A DNA stretch of 64,000 nucleotides from positions 868,001-932,000 of the forward strand of contig NZ_CP083911.1 of NCBI RefSeq assembly GCF_020162115.1, written 5' to 3'. Positions 51,173 through 64,000 of the stretch are shown here, one piece after another. Position 1 is the first letter of the stretch; the number at the start of each line of letters is the position of its first letter. Below the pieces are notes generated by a model. It was not told the origin of the DNA. It saw only the letters and a program-made list of their open reading frames with translations, and searched no databases. Source of the stretch: Tepidimonas taiwanensis (GTDB lineage Bacteria; Pseudomonadota; Gammaproteobacteria; Burkholderiales; Burkholderiaceae_C). A program made the position numbers and the translations under genes.

Positions 51173-52468
51173 TCACATCACGCTGTCGAACAGCAGCACG
51201 TCCACGGCGTCGCCCGGGGCCACCGATCCCTGATCGTGCCCGAGGACGATGAGGGCGTTGGCCTCGACCATCGAGCGCAGCACGCCCGAGCCCTGCTGTC
51301 CGGTGGTGCGCACCTGCAGCGTGCCGTCCGCGGTGCGCGTGACGATGCCGCGCTGGTATTCGGTGCGGCCGGGTTTTTTGCGGATCGCCTCCGTGCTGTG
51401 CGCGCGCAGCCGCAGCGGTTCGGTCTCGCGCAGGCCCATCATGCGCAGCAGCGCGGGCCGCACGAAGACGAGGAAAGTCACCATCACCGCCACCGGGTTG
51501 CCCGGCAGGCCGAACAGGATCGGGGCGCGGCCGCTGCCGTCGTCGCGCAGCCGGCCCACCGCCATCGGTCGGCCCGGGCGCATCGCGATGCGCCAGAACA
51601 CCACGTCGCCAAGCCGGCGCATCATCGCCTTGGTGTGGTCGGCCTCGCCCATGCTGACGCCGCCGCTGGTGATGACGGCGTCGGCCCGCTGGGCGGCGTC
51701 GCGCAACGCCGCTTCCAGCGCCGCCGGGTCGTCGCGCACGACGCCCAAGTCGACCACCTCCACCCCCAGCCGGCGCAGCAGGCCGGTGATGGTGTAGCGG
51801 TTGCTGTCGTAAATCGCACCTTCGCGCAGCGGCTCTCCCAGCGAGAGCACCTCGTCGCCGGTGGAGAAATACGCGACGCGCAGGCGCCGCACCACGTTCA
51901 CCCGGGCGATGCCAAGGCTGGCGATCAGGCCGAGCGCCGCCGGCGTCAGGCGCGTGCCCGCGTGCAGGGCCGCTCGGCCGGCCATCAGGTCTTCCCCGCG
52001 CAGCCGGCGGTTGTCCCCGGGACGCACGACGCCGGCGGGAATGGCGACCGTAGCATCCCCTGCCGCGCGCACGAACTCGACCGGCGCGACGGTATCGAGC
52101 CCCTCGGGCATCACGGCGCCGGTCATGATGCGCACGCACGCGTCGTCGGGGACGGGTTGCGTCCAGCGCGCATCACCGGCGTAGCACGTGCCCACGACGC
52201 GCAGCACGGTCTCGCCGGTGGCGGCCAGCGCCGCACCTCGCAGCGCGTAGCCGTCCATCGCGGCGTTGTCGTGCGGCGGCACGTCGATCGGGGAGATGAC
52301 GTCGGTCGCCAGCACGCGGTCCAGCGCATCCGGCACCGCCACGGTTTCATGGTCGGGGAGGGGGCGCGCGAGACGGGCGAGGAAGGCCGTGACGGCGTCG
52401 GCGGAGAGGGACTGGGGGTCGTAGCCTTGCAGCTCGGCGGCGATCTGGTCGAGGGTCGGATGGGTCAT
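51173..52468 (-). CDS. moeA: Molybdopterin molybdenumtransferase MoeA
   Basis: MoeA inserts molybdenum into adenylated molybdopterin. The 431-residue protein has PPHDNAAMDGYALRG at the start of domain I. The central MoCF-like motif is VITSGGVSMGEADHT, and LFGLPGNPVAVMVTF is also present. The C-terminal domain ends at 51173. It is 30 bases downstream of mobA and forms a likely operon moaA-mobA-moeA. Confidence 0.95.
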   Translation of the reverse strand: MTHPTLDQIAAELQGYDPQSLSADAVTAFLARLARPLPDHETVAVPDALDRVLATDVISPIDVPPHDNAAMDGYALRGAALAATGETVLRVVGTCYAGDARWTQPVPDDACVRIMTGAVMPEGLDTVAPVEFVRAAGDATVAIPAGVVRPGDNRRLRGEDLMAGRAALHAGTRLTPAALGLIASLGIARVNVVRRLRVAYFSTGDEVLSLGEPLREGAIYDSNRYTITGLLRRLGVEVVDLGVVRDDPAALEAALRDAAQRADAVITSGGVSMGEADHTKAMMRRLGDVVFWRIAMRPGRPMAVGRLRDDGSGRAPILFGLPGNPVAVMVTFLVFVRPALLRMMGLRETEPLRLRAHSTEAIRKKPGRTEYQRGIVTRTADGTLQVRTTGQQGSGVLRSMVEANALIVLGHDQGSVAPGDAVDVLLFDSVM

Positions 52469-52498
52469 GCCAGGCGGGTGGCGGCGCAGGCGCGCGCG

Positions 52499-53191
52499 TC
52501 AGCGTGACGCCGCGGGCGCATCCTGCAGCGCGCGCAGTTCTTCCAGAGTGTTGACGTTGGCAAACGCCAGCGGGTCGTCGTCCGGGCGGTCGAACGGCAC
52601 GATGACGCACCGATGGCGCGCGGTCCAGGCGTCGATTTTGCGCCCACCGTCGTGCAGAAAGCGCGTGAGGCTCTCCAGCAGGTGCGTGCCCAGCAGGCAA
52701 AACACCGGCTGCGGCCGCACCTGTCCATCGGGTTCCGGCGCGGCGGCCATCGCGAGGTCGGCGCCGTGTTCGATCACCGCGCGGCACAGCCGATCCGCCA
52801 GGTCCAGCGGCAATCGCGGCGAATCGCACGGCACCGTCAGCAGGTGGGGCGTCTCGCAGTGGGTCAGCGCGGTGAGCATCCCCGCCAGCGGGCCGGCGTA
52901 GTCCGGGAGTTCGTCCGGCCACACCGGCACGCCAAAGCCCTCGTACGCACCGAGGTGGCGGTTGGCGTTGATCATGCAGTCGCCGATCCAGCCGCCGCGC
53001 TGGCGCTGCAGCCGCAGCAGGGCGTGCAGGGCGAGCGGCGCCCCCTGAAACGGTTGCAGCCCCTTGTCGACGCCGCCCATGCGGCTGCCGCGCCCACCGG
53101 CGAGCACCACACCCGTCACCCCGCCCGGTTGCGGCAGTGGCCGCTGCTCGATCGCGCTCGGGTCGTCTCCCATCGCGTGCACGGTGCTCAC
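52499..53191 (-). CDS. mobA: Molybdenum cofactor guanylyltransferase
   Basis: MobA joins GMP to molybdenum cofactor, making the bis-MGD form used by DMSO-reductase-type enzymes. The 230-residue protein has [19 protein letters not shown] near the start, [14 protein letters not shown] and VPCDSPRLP. The start is GTG 53191, overlapping the moaA stop by 3 bases (GTGA). ATG 53173 is an alternative. Confidence 0.92.
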   Translation of the reverse strand: MSTVHAMGDDPSAIEQRPLPQPGGVTGVVLAGGRGSRMGGVDKGLQPFQGAPLALHALLRLQRQRGGWIGDCMINANRHLGAYEGFGVPVWPDELPDYAGPLAGMLTALTHCETPHLLTVPCDSPRLPLDLADRLCRAVIEHGADLAMAAAPEPDGQVRPQPVFCLLGTHLLESLTRFLHDGGRKIDAWTARHRCVIVPFDRPDDDPLAFANVNTLEELRALQDAPAASR

Positions 53192-54324
53192 CCTCCGATG
53201 TAGCTCATTTCGATGCGACGCGCGGACTGGCGGGTTTCCGGCGGCAGGCTGGCACGCAGCTCGGAATAGCGGTCGGCGCGCCCCTGCCAGATGGCCGCGA
53301 TCGACGCGGCGATCTCGTCGTCACTCGCGCCGCCGCGCAGCAGCTCCCGCAGGTCGTACCCCCGATCGGCAAACAGGCACAGGTACACCTTGCCCTCGGT
53401 GGACAGGCGCGCGCGGTTGCAGTCGCGGCAGAACGCCTGCGTGACGCTGCTGATGAAGCCGACCTCGCCCAGCGCCGGGTCGTGGCGCCCGTCGGGCCCG
53501 GCGTATCCCCAGCGCTCCGCCGTCTCGCCGGGGGCGCTCGGCTCCAGCGGCACGAGGGGGAACTCGCGCTGCACGCGCGCGAGCGCCTCGGCGCTGGGCA
53601 GCACCTCGTCCATGCACCAGCCGTTGGTCGCCCCGACGTCCATGTACTCGATGAAGCGCAGCACGATGCCCGTGCCGCGGAAATGGCGCGCCATCGGGAG
53701 GATCTGGTCGTCGTTGGTGCCGCGCTTGACGACCATGTTGACCTTGATCGGGCCCAGGCCCACCGCCTGCGCCTCGGCGATGCCGTCGAGCACCTCACCC
53801 ACCGGAAAGCCGACGTCGTTCATGCGCTGAAACACGGCGTCGTCCAGCCCGTCGAGGCTCACCGTCACGCGCCGCAGCCCGGCGTCGCGCAGCAGGCGGG
53901 CTTTGCGCTTGAGCAGGCTGCCGTTGGTGGTCAGCGTCAGGTCCAGCTCGGCGCCGTCGGGCGTGCGCAGCGCGGCGAGCTGCTCGATGAGCCGCTCGAG
54001 GTTTTTGCGCAGCAGCGGCTCGCCGCCGGTCAGGCGGATCTTGCGCACCCCGTGTGCGACGAACAGGCGCGCCAGCCGCGTGATTTCCTCGAACGTCAGC
54101 AGCGCCGCGTGGGGCAGGTAGGGGTAGTCCTTGCCGAACACCTCCTTGGGCATGCAGTAGCTGCAGCGGAAGTTGCAGCGGTCCGTCACGCTGATGCGCA
54201 GATCGCGCAGCGGCCGCTGCAGCCGGTCGAGCACGCGCCCGCTGGGCGCGATCGGGACCGCTGGCCGGGGGGCGCGCAGCGCCGTGATGCGCTGATCGAC
54301 CAGAGGGATGACGCGTTCGGACAT
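53188..54324 (-). CDS. moaA: GTP 3',8-cyclase MoaA
   Basis: MoaA is a radical SAM enzyme that rearranges GTP in the first step of molybdenum cofactor synthesis. The 378-residue protein has the N-terminal cluster motif CNFRCSYC and [13 protein letters not shown] second cluster motif, [10 protein letters not shown] with a later Cys, is near the end. It ends in the functional Gly-Gly. ATG 54324 gives about 40 residues before the core. moaC, moaD and moaE are not in the window. Confidence 0.95.
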   Translation of the reverse strand: MSERVIPLVDQRITALRAPRPAVPIAPSGRVLDRLQRPLRDLRISVTDRCNFRCSYCMPKEVFGKDYPYLPHAALLTFEEITRLARLFVAHGVRKIRLTGGEPLLRKNLERLIEQLAALRTPDGAELDLTLTTNGSLLKRKARLLRDAGLRRVTVSLDGLDDAVFQRMNDVGFPVGEVLDGIAEAQAVGLGPIKVNMVVKRGTNDDQILPMARHFRGTGIVLRFIEYMDVGATNGWCMDEVLPSAEALARVQREFPLVPLEPSAPGETAERWGYAGPDGRHDPALGEVGFISSVTQAFCRDCNRARLSTEGKVYLCLFADRGYDLRELLRGGASDDEIAASIAAIWQGRADRYSELRASLPPETRQSARRIEMSYIGG

Positions 54325-54468
54325 GTGCGCTAGAGTAGCAGAGGACGACCGGTCCCGGCCGAAGCAGGGGCCGCCTTTGGGGTTTTTTCGGGTATCGCCC
54401 GTCCGGGTGCAGACCGGGCGGCGTCCGGGAAAGGGAAACCGGGCGTCGTTCGGGCAGGAGAGGATGCG

Positions 54469-54996
54469 ATGCGGCGCAGACAGTGGATCGCCGGCGTGGG
54501 TTGGGGGTTGGTGGGATGGCGCGCGGCCGGGGCTCAGCCGGCGGACGCCGCCGCGGCGGAAGCGAAGGCGCCGCCACTGCCGGCGCTGGGGGTGCCGTGG
54601 CCGGTGCCGGCGATGACGCGACTGGACGGGACGCGCTTCGAGCCTGCGCACGCCGAGGGCAAGGTGCTGGTGCTCTACTGGTGGGCGAGCACCTGCCCGT
54701 TCTGCGCGGTCACCAGCCCGCACGTGGAGCGCTTCTGGCGCACGCACGCCGCGCGGCCCGGGTGGATGCTGCTGACGCTGTCGATCGACCGCACTCTCCA
54801 GGCCGCGCAGCAATACCTGCAGCAGCGCGGCTACACCTTCCCCTGCGCGTGGGTGACGCCCGAGGTCCAGCGCGCGATGCCCAAGCCCAAGGGGCTGCCG
54901 ATCACCCTCGTGCGTGACCGCGACGGCCGCATCGTGATGGCCGAACGCGGTCAGCTGTTTCCCGAGGACGTCGACGCCATCGCGAATTGGCTGTGA
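54469..54996 (+). CDS. TlpA-like thioredoxin-fold protein, exported
   Basis: This 175-residue protein has a signal peptide ([16 protein letters not shown], cut near AGAQ) and a TlpA/ResA-type thioredoxin domain. The redox motif CPFC is in [32 protein letters not shown] includes the cis-Pro region. Periplasmic thiol-disulfide exchange is likely, for example in cytochrome c assembly, but the partner is unknown. It is divergent from moaA. GGCAGGAGAGG precedes ATG 54469. Confidence 0.85.
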   Translation: MRRRQWIAGVGWGLVGWRAAGAQPADAAAAEAKAPPLPALGVPWPVPAMTRLDGTRFEPAHAEGKVLVLYWWASTCPFCAVTSPHVERFWRTHAARPGWMLLTLSIDRTLQAAQQYLQQRGYTFPCAWVTPEVQRAMPKPKGLPITLVRDRDGRIVMAERGQLFPEDVDAIANWL

Positions 54997-55045
54997 TCAC
55001 TTTACACGACTCCGCTGAGCCTCCGGGCACGTGGTGGTTTCACCG

Positions 55046-55051
55046 TAGAAT
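55046..55051 (+). promoter_or_regulatory. Likely -10 box for ppa
   Basis: TAGAAT lies 38 bases before the ppa start, in the gap after the TlpA-like gene. No clear -35 box is visible. Confidence 0.4.
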
Positions 55052-55088
55052 CCAAGACAGTTCCGAATGTTGAAAGGAGAAATGAGGT

Positions 55089-55628
55089 ATGTCGCTGCAT
55101 CTGGTTACTCCAGGCACCAAGGTTCCCGATGTATTCAATGTCATCATCGAAATCTCGATGAACGGTGAACCGATCAAGTACGAGGTCGACAAGGCCTCGG
55201 GCGCGATCTTCGTCGACCGCTTCATGAACACCGCGATGCACTACCCGACCAACTACGGGTACGTGCCCAAGACCATCGCCGGCGACGGCGATCCGGTGGA
55301 CGTGCTGGTCATCACGCCGGTGCCGCTGCCGCCGGGCGTCGTGGTGCCGTGCCGGGCGCTCGGCATCCTGAAGATGGAGGACGAAGCTGGCGTGGACGGC
55401 AAGGTGCTGGCCGTGCCGACCGACAAGGTCCTGCCGCTGTATGCACGCTGGAAGTCGTACGAGGACGTGAGCCCCGGGGTCCTGAAGACGATCGAGCACT
55501 TCTTCGAGCACTACAAGGACCTCGACCCTGGCAAGTGGGTCAAGGTGCTGGGCTGGGGGTCGCTCGAAGAGGCGCGGCAGGAAATCCTCGCCGGCGTCGA
55601 GAACTACCGCCGCTCGCAGGGCGCCTGA
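55089..55628 (+). CDS. ppa: Inorganic pyrophosphatase
   Basis: Ppa hydrolyses pyrophosphate to phosphate, driving biosynthetic reactions. The 179-residue family I enzyme has [22 protein letters not shown] and the signature DGDPVDVLV with metal-binding Asp residues. AAAGGAG at 55073-55079 precedes the ATG. Its last 25 bases overlap the end of the convergent GNAT-like gene. Confidence 0.96.
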   Translation: MSLHLVTPGTKVPDVFNVIIEISMNGEPIKYEVDKASGAIFVDRFMNTAMHYPTNYGYVPKTIAGDGDPVDVLVITPVPLPPGVVVPCRALGILKMEDEAGVDGKVLAVPTDKVLPLYARWKSYEDVSPGVLKTIEHFFEHYKDLDPGKWVKVLGWGSLEEARQEILAGVENYRRSQGA

Positions 55629-56833
55629 CGATAGGGCGAGTGCGCGGACAGCGCGGCGCGGTAGTCTTGCAGCGCCGCGCGTTCGCGCGCCAGGTAGTCG
55701 CCAATCGCGTCGGCGAATGCCGGGTGCGCCAGCCAGTGACGGCTGGGCACCGCCGTGGGCAGCAACGCCCGCGCCATCTTGTGCTCCCCCTGTGCGCCCC
55801 CCTCGAAGCGCTGCACACCGTGCGCGATGCACCACGCCAGCGGCTGGTAATAGCACAGCTCGAAGTGCAGGCAGTCCACGCGCTTGAGCGCTCCCCAGTA
55901 GCGGCCGTATGCCACGGTCGGTGATGCGCCGCCGTCGCTGAGCGCGACGAGGCTGGCGGCGATCGGCGCGCCGCCGCCGTAGCGGGCGATGAACATCAGC
56001 CAGTGGTCGGGCAGCGCCTGCCCCACGGTGCGAAAGAAGGCTTCGTTGAGGTAAGGCGGGTTGCCGTGCTCGCGGTAGGTCTGCGTGTAGCAGCGCGTGA
56101 AAAACGCCCAGTCCGCCTCGCCGATCGCCGCGCCACGCCGTGCCTCGATCGTCACGCCCGCGGCGGCGACTTTGCGCCGCTCCTGCCGGATTTTTTTGCG
56201 CTTGTCCTGGCTGAGGCTGGACAGAAAATCCTCCCAGTCCGTGAACGCCGTGCCGCGTTGCGGGTGGCGGTTGTGCCAGTGGAACTGCACCGTCTCGCGC
56301 GCCAGCAGCCCCTCGCCATCGGCGCAGTGCATGTCGGCGTCCGTTCCCAGCAGGATGTGCAGCGACGACCAGCCCCGCTCGCGGGCGTGGTCGAGCAGCG
56401 CGCGCAGCAGCGCCGTTCGCGAACCCTTGTTGCGCGCCAGCAGCCGCGGCCCCGCCACCGGCGTGAAGGGCACGGCGACCACGCCCTTGGGGTAGTAGCG
56501 CAGCCCGTGGCGGTGGTGCGCCTCCGCCCACGCCCAGTCGAACACGTACTCCCCGTACGAATGCGTCTTTGCGTACAGCGGCGCCGCCGCCACCAGGGCG
56601 CCGTCCGCGCGGTTCCACAGCGTCACCCAATGGGGCGCCCAGCCGGTGGTGGCCGTGGCGCAGCCGCTGGCATGCAGCGCCGCCAAATACGCGTGGCGCA
56701 GGAACGGCCCGCAGGCGCCGCCGCCCGGCTGGGCCTGCAGCAGGGCGTCCCACGCCGTGGCCGGCACCTCCCGCGGGTCGTGTACGACCCGGGTGAGATA
56801 ATCCGCGCTTTCAGGAGACGTCGGGGCATCCAT
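55604..56833 (-). CDS. GNAT family protein (DUF482, peptidogalycan-type)
   Basis: This is a protein of about 409 residues of the DUF482/FemAB-like GNAT group found beside core genes in many proteobacteria. It has the blocks [27 protein letters not shown] and [40 protein letters not shown] is near the C-terminus. Substrate and role are unknown. ATG 56833 is the only usable start before the conserved region. It shares CATG with the divergent nadE start. The stop lies inside ppa. Confidence 0.87.
   Translation of the reverse strand: MDAPTSPESADYLTRVVHDPREVPATAWDALLQAQPGGGACGPFLRHAYLAALHASGCATATTGWAPHWVTLWNRADGALVAAAPLYAKTHSYGEYVFDWAWAEAHHRHGLRYYPKGVVAVPFTPVAGPRLLARNKGSRTALLRALLDHARERGWSSLHILLGTDADMHCADGEGLLARETVQFHWHNRHPQRGTAFTDWEDFLSSLSQDKRKKIRQERRKVAAAGVTIEARRGAAIGEADWAFFTRCYTQTYREHGNPPYLNEAFFRTVGQALPDHWLMFIARYGGGAPIAASLVALSDGGASPTVAYGRYWGALKRVDCLHFELCYYQPLAWCIAHGVQRFEGGAQGEHKMARALLPTAVPSRHWLAHPAFADAIGDYLARERAALQDYRAALSAHSPYRQAPCERR
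56797..56802 (+). promoter_or_regulatory. -10 box of nadE, inside the divergent gene
   Basis: GATAAT lies 30 bases before the nadE start, with AGGAG at 56813-56817 as ribosome site. Both lie within the first 13 codons of the opposite-strand GNAT-like gene. Confidence 0.5.
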
Positions 56834-58523
56834 GGCGATCAGGATCGGGGTGGCGCAGTGCAATTTCGTGGTGGGCGACCTGGCCGGCAACGCCCGACGC
56901 ATCGTCGAGGCCGCGCGCGCCGCTCATGCGCAGGGGGTGCACGTGCTGCTCACGCCCGAGCTCGCGATTTGCGGCTACGCGGCGGAGGATTTGTTCCTGC
57001 GGCCGGCGTTCGTCGCCGCCTGCGATGATGCCGTGCAATCGATCGCCGCGCAGACGGCCGATCTGGATGACCTACACATCGTGGTGGGTCAGCCGCTGCC
57101 CGCGCCTGTGGGGGCGGACGCCGGGCACGGGCGCAGTGTCGGGCGCACGCCATGCCGCAACGCGGCCAGCGTGCTGTGCGGTGGGCGGATCACGCACCGG
57201 TACGCCAAACGCGAACTGCCCAATTACCAGGTGTTCGACGAGCGGCGCTACTTCGTCCCCGGCGATACCCCCTGTGTGTTCGACGTCGTCGCGGACGGGC
57301 GCACGCACCGCGTGGGGCTGTTGATCTGCGAGGATGCGTGGTACGCGCAGCCGGCGCGGGAAACGGCGCAGGCCGGCGCCGAGGTGCTGTGCGTCATCAA
57401 CGCGTCGCCGTTTCACATCGGCAAGGGCGACGAGCGCGAGCGCGCGATGCGCGAGCGCGTGCGCGAGACCGGGCTGCCGCTGGTGTACGCGCACCTGGTC
57501 GGCGGGCAGGACGAGATCGTCTTCGAAGGGCGCAGCTTTGCGCTCGACCGCGACGGCGCAGTCGCCGCGCGGGCACCGGGCTTCGTGGAGGATCTGCTCG
57601 TCGTCGATGTCGAAGCGGGCGCGGGGGCGGGGAGGGTGCACGGGCCGCTCGCTCCGCAGGGCGGAACGGAAGCGGATTTGTGGCACGCGCTCGTGCTCGG
57701 CACGCGCGACTACGTGGAGAAGAACGGCTTTCCCGGCGCGATCATCGGCCTGTCGGGGGGGGTCGACTCGGCGCTCGTGCTGGCCGTGGCGGTCGATGCC
57801 CTCGGGCCGCAGCGCGTGCGCGCGGTGATGATGCCCTCGCCCTACACGGCCGACATCTCGTGGATGGATGCGCGCGACATGGCGGCGCGCCTGGGCGTGC
57901 GCTACGACGAAATCCCGATCGGGCCGATCTTCGAGCGGTTCCTCGACACGCTACAGCCGCTGTTCGCAGGGCGCGGCCCCGACACGACGGAAGAAAACCT
58001 GCAGGCCCGCATTCGCGGCACGCTGCTGATGGCGCTGTCCAACAAGTTCGGCGACATCGTGCTGACCACGGGCAACAAGAGCGAGATGGCCACCGGCTAC
58101 TGCACGCTCTACGGCGACATGGCCGGTGGTTTCGCGGTCATCAAGGACGTGACCAAGACGTGGGTCTGGCGACTGGCGCGCTGGCGCAACGCCCACGATC
58201 CGTACGGCCGCGGGGCCAACCCGATCCCGGAGCGCATCATCACCCGGCCGCCCAGCGCCGAGCTGCGGCCGGACCAGAAGGACCAGGACACGCTGCCGCC
58301 CTACGACGTGCTCGACGCCATCATCGAGCGTTACATGGAAAACGACCGCAGCCCCGCCGAGATCATCGCCGAAGGGTATCCGGCGGCGGCCGTGGAGCAG
58401 GTGGTGCGGCTGATTCGCGTGAACGAGTACAAGCGCCGCCAGGCGCCGGTGGGCATCCGCGTCACGCACCGCAGCTTTGGCAAGGACTGGCGTTACCCCA
58501 ACACCAACCGCTGGCGGGGGTGA
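56832..58523 (+). CDS. nadE: Glutamine-dependent NAD+ synthetase
   Basis: NadE amidates nicotinic acid adenine dinucleotide to NAD+, using ammonia from glutamine. The 563-residue protein has an N-terminal nitrilase-type glutaminase domain with triad Glu 43, Lys 126 and Cys 166 (LLICEDAWY). The C-terminal synthetase domain has the ATP loop GLSGGVDSALV. TTGNKSEMATGYCTLYGDM is conserved. It is followed by glnB after 146 bases, the usual order in Burkholderiales. Confidence 0.96.
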   Translation: MAIRIGVAQCNFVVGDLAGNARRIVEAARAAHAQGVHVLLTPELAICGYAAEDLFLRPAFVAACDDAVQSIAAQTADLDDLHIVVGQPLPAPVGADAGHGRSVGRTPCRNAASVLCGGRITHRYAKRELPNYQVFDERRYFVPGDTPCVFDVVADGRTHRVGLLICEDAWYAQPARETAQAGAEVLCVINASPFHIGKGDERERAMRERVRETGLPLVYAHLVGGQDEIVFEGRSFALDRDGAVAARAPGFVEDLLVVDVEAGAGAGRVHGPLAPQGGTEADLWHALVLGTRDYVEKNGFPGAIIGLSGGVDSALVLAVAVDALGPQRVRAVMMPSPYTADISWMDARDMAARLGVRYDEIPIGPIFERFLDTLQPLFAGRGPDTTEENLQARIRGTLLMALSNKFGDIVLTTGNKSEMATGYCTLYGDMAGGFAVIKDVTKTWVWRLARWRNAHDPYGRGANPIPERIITRPPSAELRPDQKDQDTLPPYDVLDAIIERYMENDRSPAEIIAEGYPAAAVEQVVRLIRVNEYKRRQAPVGIRVTHRSFGKDWRYPNTNRWRG

Positions 58524-58567
58524 CCGGTGGCGGTGCGTCGGGGCGGTGTGATGGCGTTATGGCGTGA

Positions 58568-59008
<441 letters not shown>

Positions 59009-59026
59009 GCCGCGTGCGCGTCGCGT

Positions 59027-59620
59027 TCAGATCCCGCGCAGATCGGCCGGCGGCGCCCAGCCGGCCGCTTCCACCAGCCGCGGCAGCAGCGTCGCCGGAT
59101 CGTCTCCGACCGTGACCAGCGTGCGCTGCCAGTCGCTGACGAACCCGGCGTTCGTCGTGTGCGCGAGGAAGGCGAGCAGCCCGTCGTAGTAGCCGGCGGT
59201 GTTGAGCAGCCCGATCGGCTTGTCGTGGTAGCCCAGCTGGCGCCACGTCCACACCTCGAACAACTCCTCCAGTGTGCCCAGGCCGCCCGGCAGCGCAAGG
59301 AAGGCGTCCGCACGCTCGGCCATCAGGCGCTTGCGCTGGTGCATGTCCGGCACGATGTGCAGCTCGGTGCAGTCGCGCTTGGCGAATTCCCGCGCCACCA
59401 GCGCCTGCGGGATGATGCCGACCACGCGCCCGCCTGCCGCCAGCGTCGCGTCGGCGACGCGCCCCATCAGCCCCGCGTTGCCGCCGCCGTACACGAGCTG
59501 GCCCCCGTGCCGCCCGATCCAGTGCCCGACCGATTCCGCCACGGCGGCGAAGCGCGCGTCGGCCCCGGGGCGGGAGCCGCAGTAGACGCACAGCGAAAAG
59601 GCGGGCGCTGGCGTGCTCAT
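59027..59620 (-). CDS. LOG family protein (nucleoside 5'-monophosphate phosphoribohydrolase)
   Basis: This 197-residue protein has the LOG motif PGGLGTLEELFEVW, with YGGGNAGLMG for the Rossmann-like fold. Family members release cytokinin-like bases from their 5'-monophosphates or cleave AMP. The natural substrate here is unknown. It overlaps the RDD gene by 4 bases (ATGA at 59620-59617) and converges on glnB. Confidence 0.9.
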   Translation of the reverse strand: MSTPAPAFSLCVYCGSRPGADARFAAVAESVGHWIGRHGGQLVYGGGNAGLMGRVADATLAAGGRVVGIIPQALVAREFAKRDCTELHIVPDMHQRKRLMAERADAFLALPGGLGTLEELFEVWTWRQLGYHDKPIGLLNTAGYYDGLLAFLAHTTNAGFVSDWQRTLVTVGDDPATLLPRLVEAAGWAPPADLRGI

Positions 59621-60228
59621 CGCGATCCTTCAACGCCGCGTGGGCCCGTGGCCGCGCGAGCGGCCGTTGCGCGGCTGTCGATGAGGCGCGTGCCCGCCAG
59701 CGCATCGTGCCAGAACTGCCGCTGCGGGTGAAAGCGCGCAAGCAGCGCCCACACGGCGATCCAGCCGCCCAGCAGCACCGCCACCTCCACCGCCGGCAGC
59801 GCGAACCACTCACGCGCCGCCAGTGGCGGCAGAAACCACAGCCACGCAAGCACATAGCGCCACAACGCCCGCGCCTGCGTCAGTGGCCGCCCAAACCGAT
59901 CGACCACGCGGATGTGCCACGTCTTCATCGCGAGCGTCTGGCCCTTGTGCCAGAACCACGTGAAGTAGATGCCCAACACAACGAACAGGAACGCCTGCTG
60001 GGCGTGGCGGTTGTCCAGCGCGTGCCGCGTCTGCGTCAGCGCGGAAAACAGGTAGCCGGCGATGAACACCACGCCAAAGAGCAGCACCCCTTCGTAGAGC
60101 CAGCAGGCCATGCGCCGCGGCAGTGACGGGGCCGTCGGATCGAAAGCAGAAGGGCGAGCGTCCGGTGTCGAGGGCATGCGGTCGAGCGATCCAGGCGTGG
60201 TACGGATCGTGTGCGTGGGTGACTCCAT
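59617..60228 (-). CDS. RDD family membrane protein
   Basis: This 203-residue protein has an RDD domain. RRMACWLYEGVLLFGVVF opens the first span, and KTWHIRVVDRFGRPLT follows the second. The tail HDALAGTRLIDSR is typical. There are three to four membrane spans. Some RDD proteins are Na+/H+ antiporters, but most have no known role. Start ATG 60228 is the first available, and ATG 60177 is also possible. Confidence 0.88.
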   Translation of the reverse strand: MESPTHTIRTTPGSLDRMPSTPDARPSAFDPTAPSLPRRMACWLYEGVLLFGVVFIAGYLFSALTQTRHALDNRHAQQAFLFVVLGIYFTWFWHKGQTLAMKTWHIRVVDRFGRPLTQARALWRYVLAWLWFLPPLAAREWFALPAVEVAVLLGGWIAVWALLARFHPQRQFWHDALAGTRLIDSRATAARAATGPRGVEGSR

Positions 60229-60328
60229 CGGGGGCTGACATCCGCGGCGCGGCCGTCACGTGGCGACTGTGCCGGGTAAGAAGCGCATTGTCGCACGGGC
60301 GCCCGTGCGCAAAATTTCCCGTCGCCGG

Positions 60329-60357
60329 TTCCGATTCCCATGTTGCAGTGCCATAAT
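60329..60357 (+). promoter_or_regulatory. Possible ilvB promoter and leader
   Basis: TTCCGA (60329-60334) and CATAAT (60352-60357) are 17 bases apart. They give a leader of about 145 bases before ilvB. I looked for a leader peptide rich in Ile, Leu or Val and saw none. The 283-base gap 60229-60511 holds no other gene that I can support. Confidence 0.4.
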
Positions 60358-60511
60358 GCGGCTTGGTATTCACCCTTGCCAGCCCGAAACGGGTCAAGGT
60401 CGCGGATCGACCGCCATGGCCTTGGCCTCAAGTCCCAAAGCCGTCCCACAAGGACGCGACCGAGGGGCACCGGAGGTTTTTCGTCAGAGAAATACTGAAA
60501 GGTTGACCGAC

Positions 60512-63957
<3,446 letters not shown>

Positions 63958-63974
63958 TCGGACGTGCCCGATCG

Positions 63975-64000
63975 GCCGCTCCACCGGCAGGTGGGGCGGC
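63975..64000 (+). terminator. Hairpin after ilvC, cut by the window edge
   Basis: GCCGCTCCACC and GGTGGGGCGGC pair over 11 bp (one G-T pair) around GGCA. The hairpin starts 17 bases past the ilvC stop. Any T-run would lie outside the window. Confidence 0.6.

Noticed and set aside
60357..60511. Possible ilv leader peptide
   Set aside because: The in-frame translation before ilvB is not enriched in Ile, Leu or Val, and no terminator/antiterminator pair is visible, so attenuation by a leader peptide is not supported.

Overview
The window is a very GC-rich chromosomal segment with no phage, insertion sequence, CRISPR array or plasmid gene. Gene content and order point to a betaproteobacterium of the order Burkholderiales, most like the Comamonadaceae and relatives such as Tepidimonas. 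The evidence is the blocks rlmN-pilF-rodZ-ispG-hisS-yfgM-bamB-der-hfq-hflX-hflK-hflC-hisZ-purA, nadE-glnB and ilvB-ilvH-ilvC, the pair moaA-mobA next to moeA, a PhaR regulator and PriB in the S6 operon. The genus is my inference from memory of gene order.

Layout. 1-7480: an acyl-CoA ligase, then a complete branched-chain-amino-acid-type ABC importer (binding protein, two permeases, two ATPases). 7491-11151: a CBS/DUF294 nucleotidyltransferase-like protein head to head with a large sodium:solute symporter. 11215-12649: ribosomal operon rpsF-priB-rpsR-rplI, closed by a strong bidirectional terminator shared with the convergent bamD. 13605-16386: rluD, scpB and rluB, joined by stop/start overlaps. 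16423-25720: ndk, rlmN, pilF, a rodZ-like gene, ispG, hisS, yfgM, bamB and der. 25825-34034: hfq, hflX, hflK, hflC, hisZ, purA, a phosphoribosyltransferase and a cystathionine beta-lyase-like enzyme.

34061-41740 is the one clear catabolic island. It is a histidine-utilisation locus: a membrane protein of the YjiH family followed by hutU, hutH, hutI and hutG on the minus strand, with the repressor gene hutC divergent. Two operator-like palindromes lie between them. 41814-47562: a TesA-like esterase divergent from a YbbA-like ATPase, rlmB, a two-gene chromate transporter, phaR and rimO. 47791-48171: two identical tRNA-Leu(CAG) genes. 48232-54996: rnr, yggT, the molybdenum cofactor genes moeA, mobA and moaA, and a thioredoxin-fold protein. 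55089-64000: ppa, a GNAT-like protein head to head with nadE, glnB, a LOG-family protein, an RDD protein, and ilvB-ilvH-ilvC ending in a hairpin at the window edge.

Most of the window is housekeeping: translation, rRNA and ribosomal protein modification, outer membrane assembly (BamB, BamD), RNA turnover, and cofactor, purine and branched-chain amino acid synthesis. I did not find an obviously new system. The observations that deserve a second look are local. They are a Walker A lysine-to-arginine change in the LivF-type ATPase, a metal-ligand change in HutG, two head-to-head gene pairs whose start codons share one CATG, a terminator-like hairpin between ilvB and ilvH, two mutually exclusive hairpins before hisZ, a 39-bp coding repeat in rluB, an exact 18-bp duplication at the pilF start, and a 53-bp inverted repeat beside the tRNA genes.
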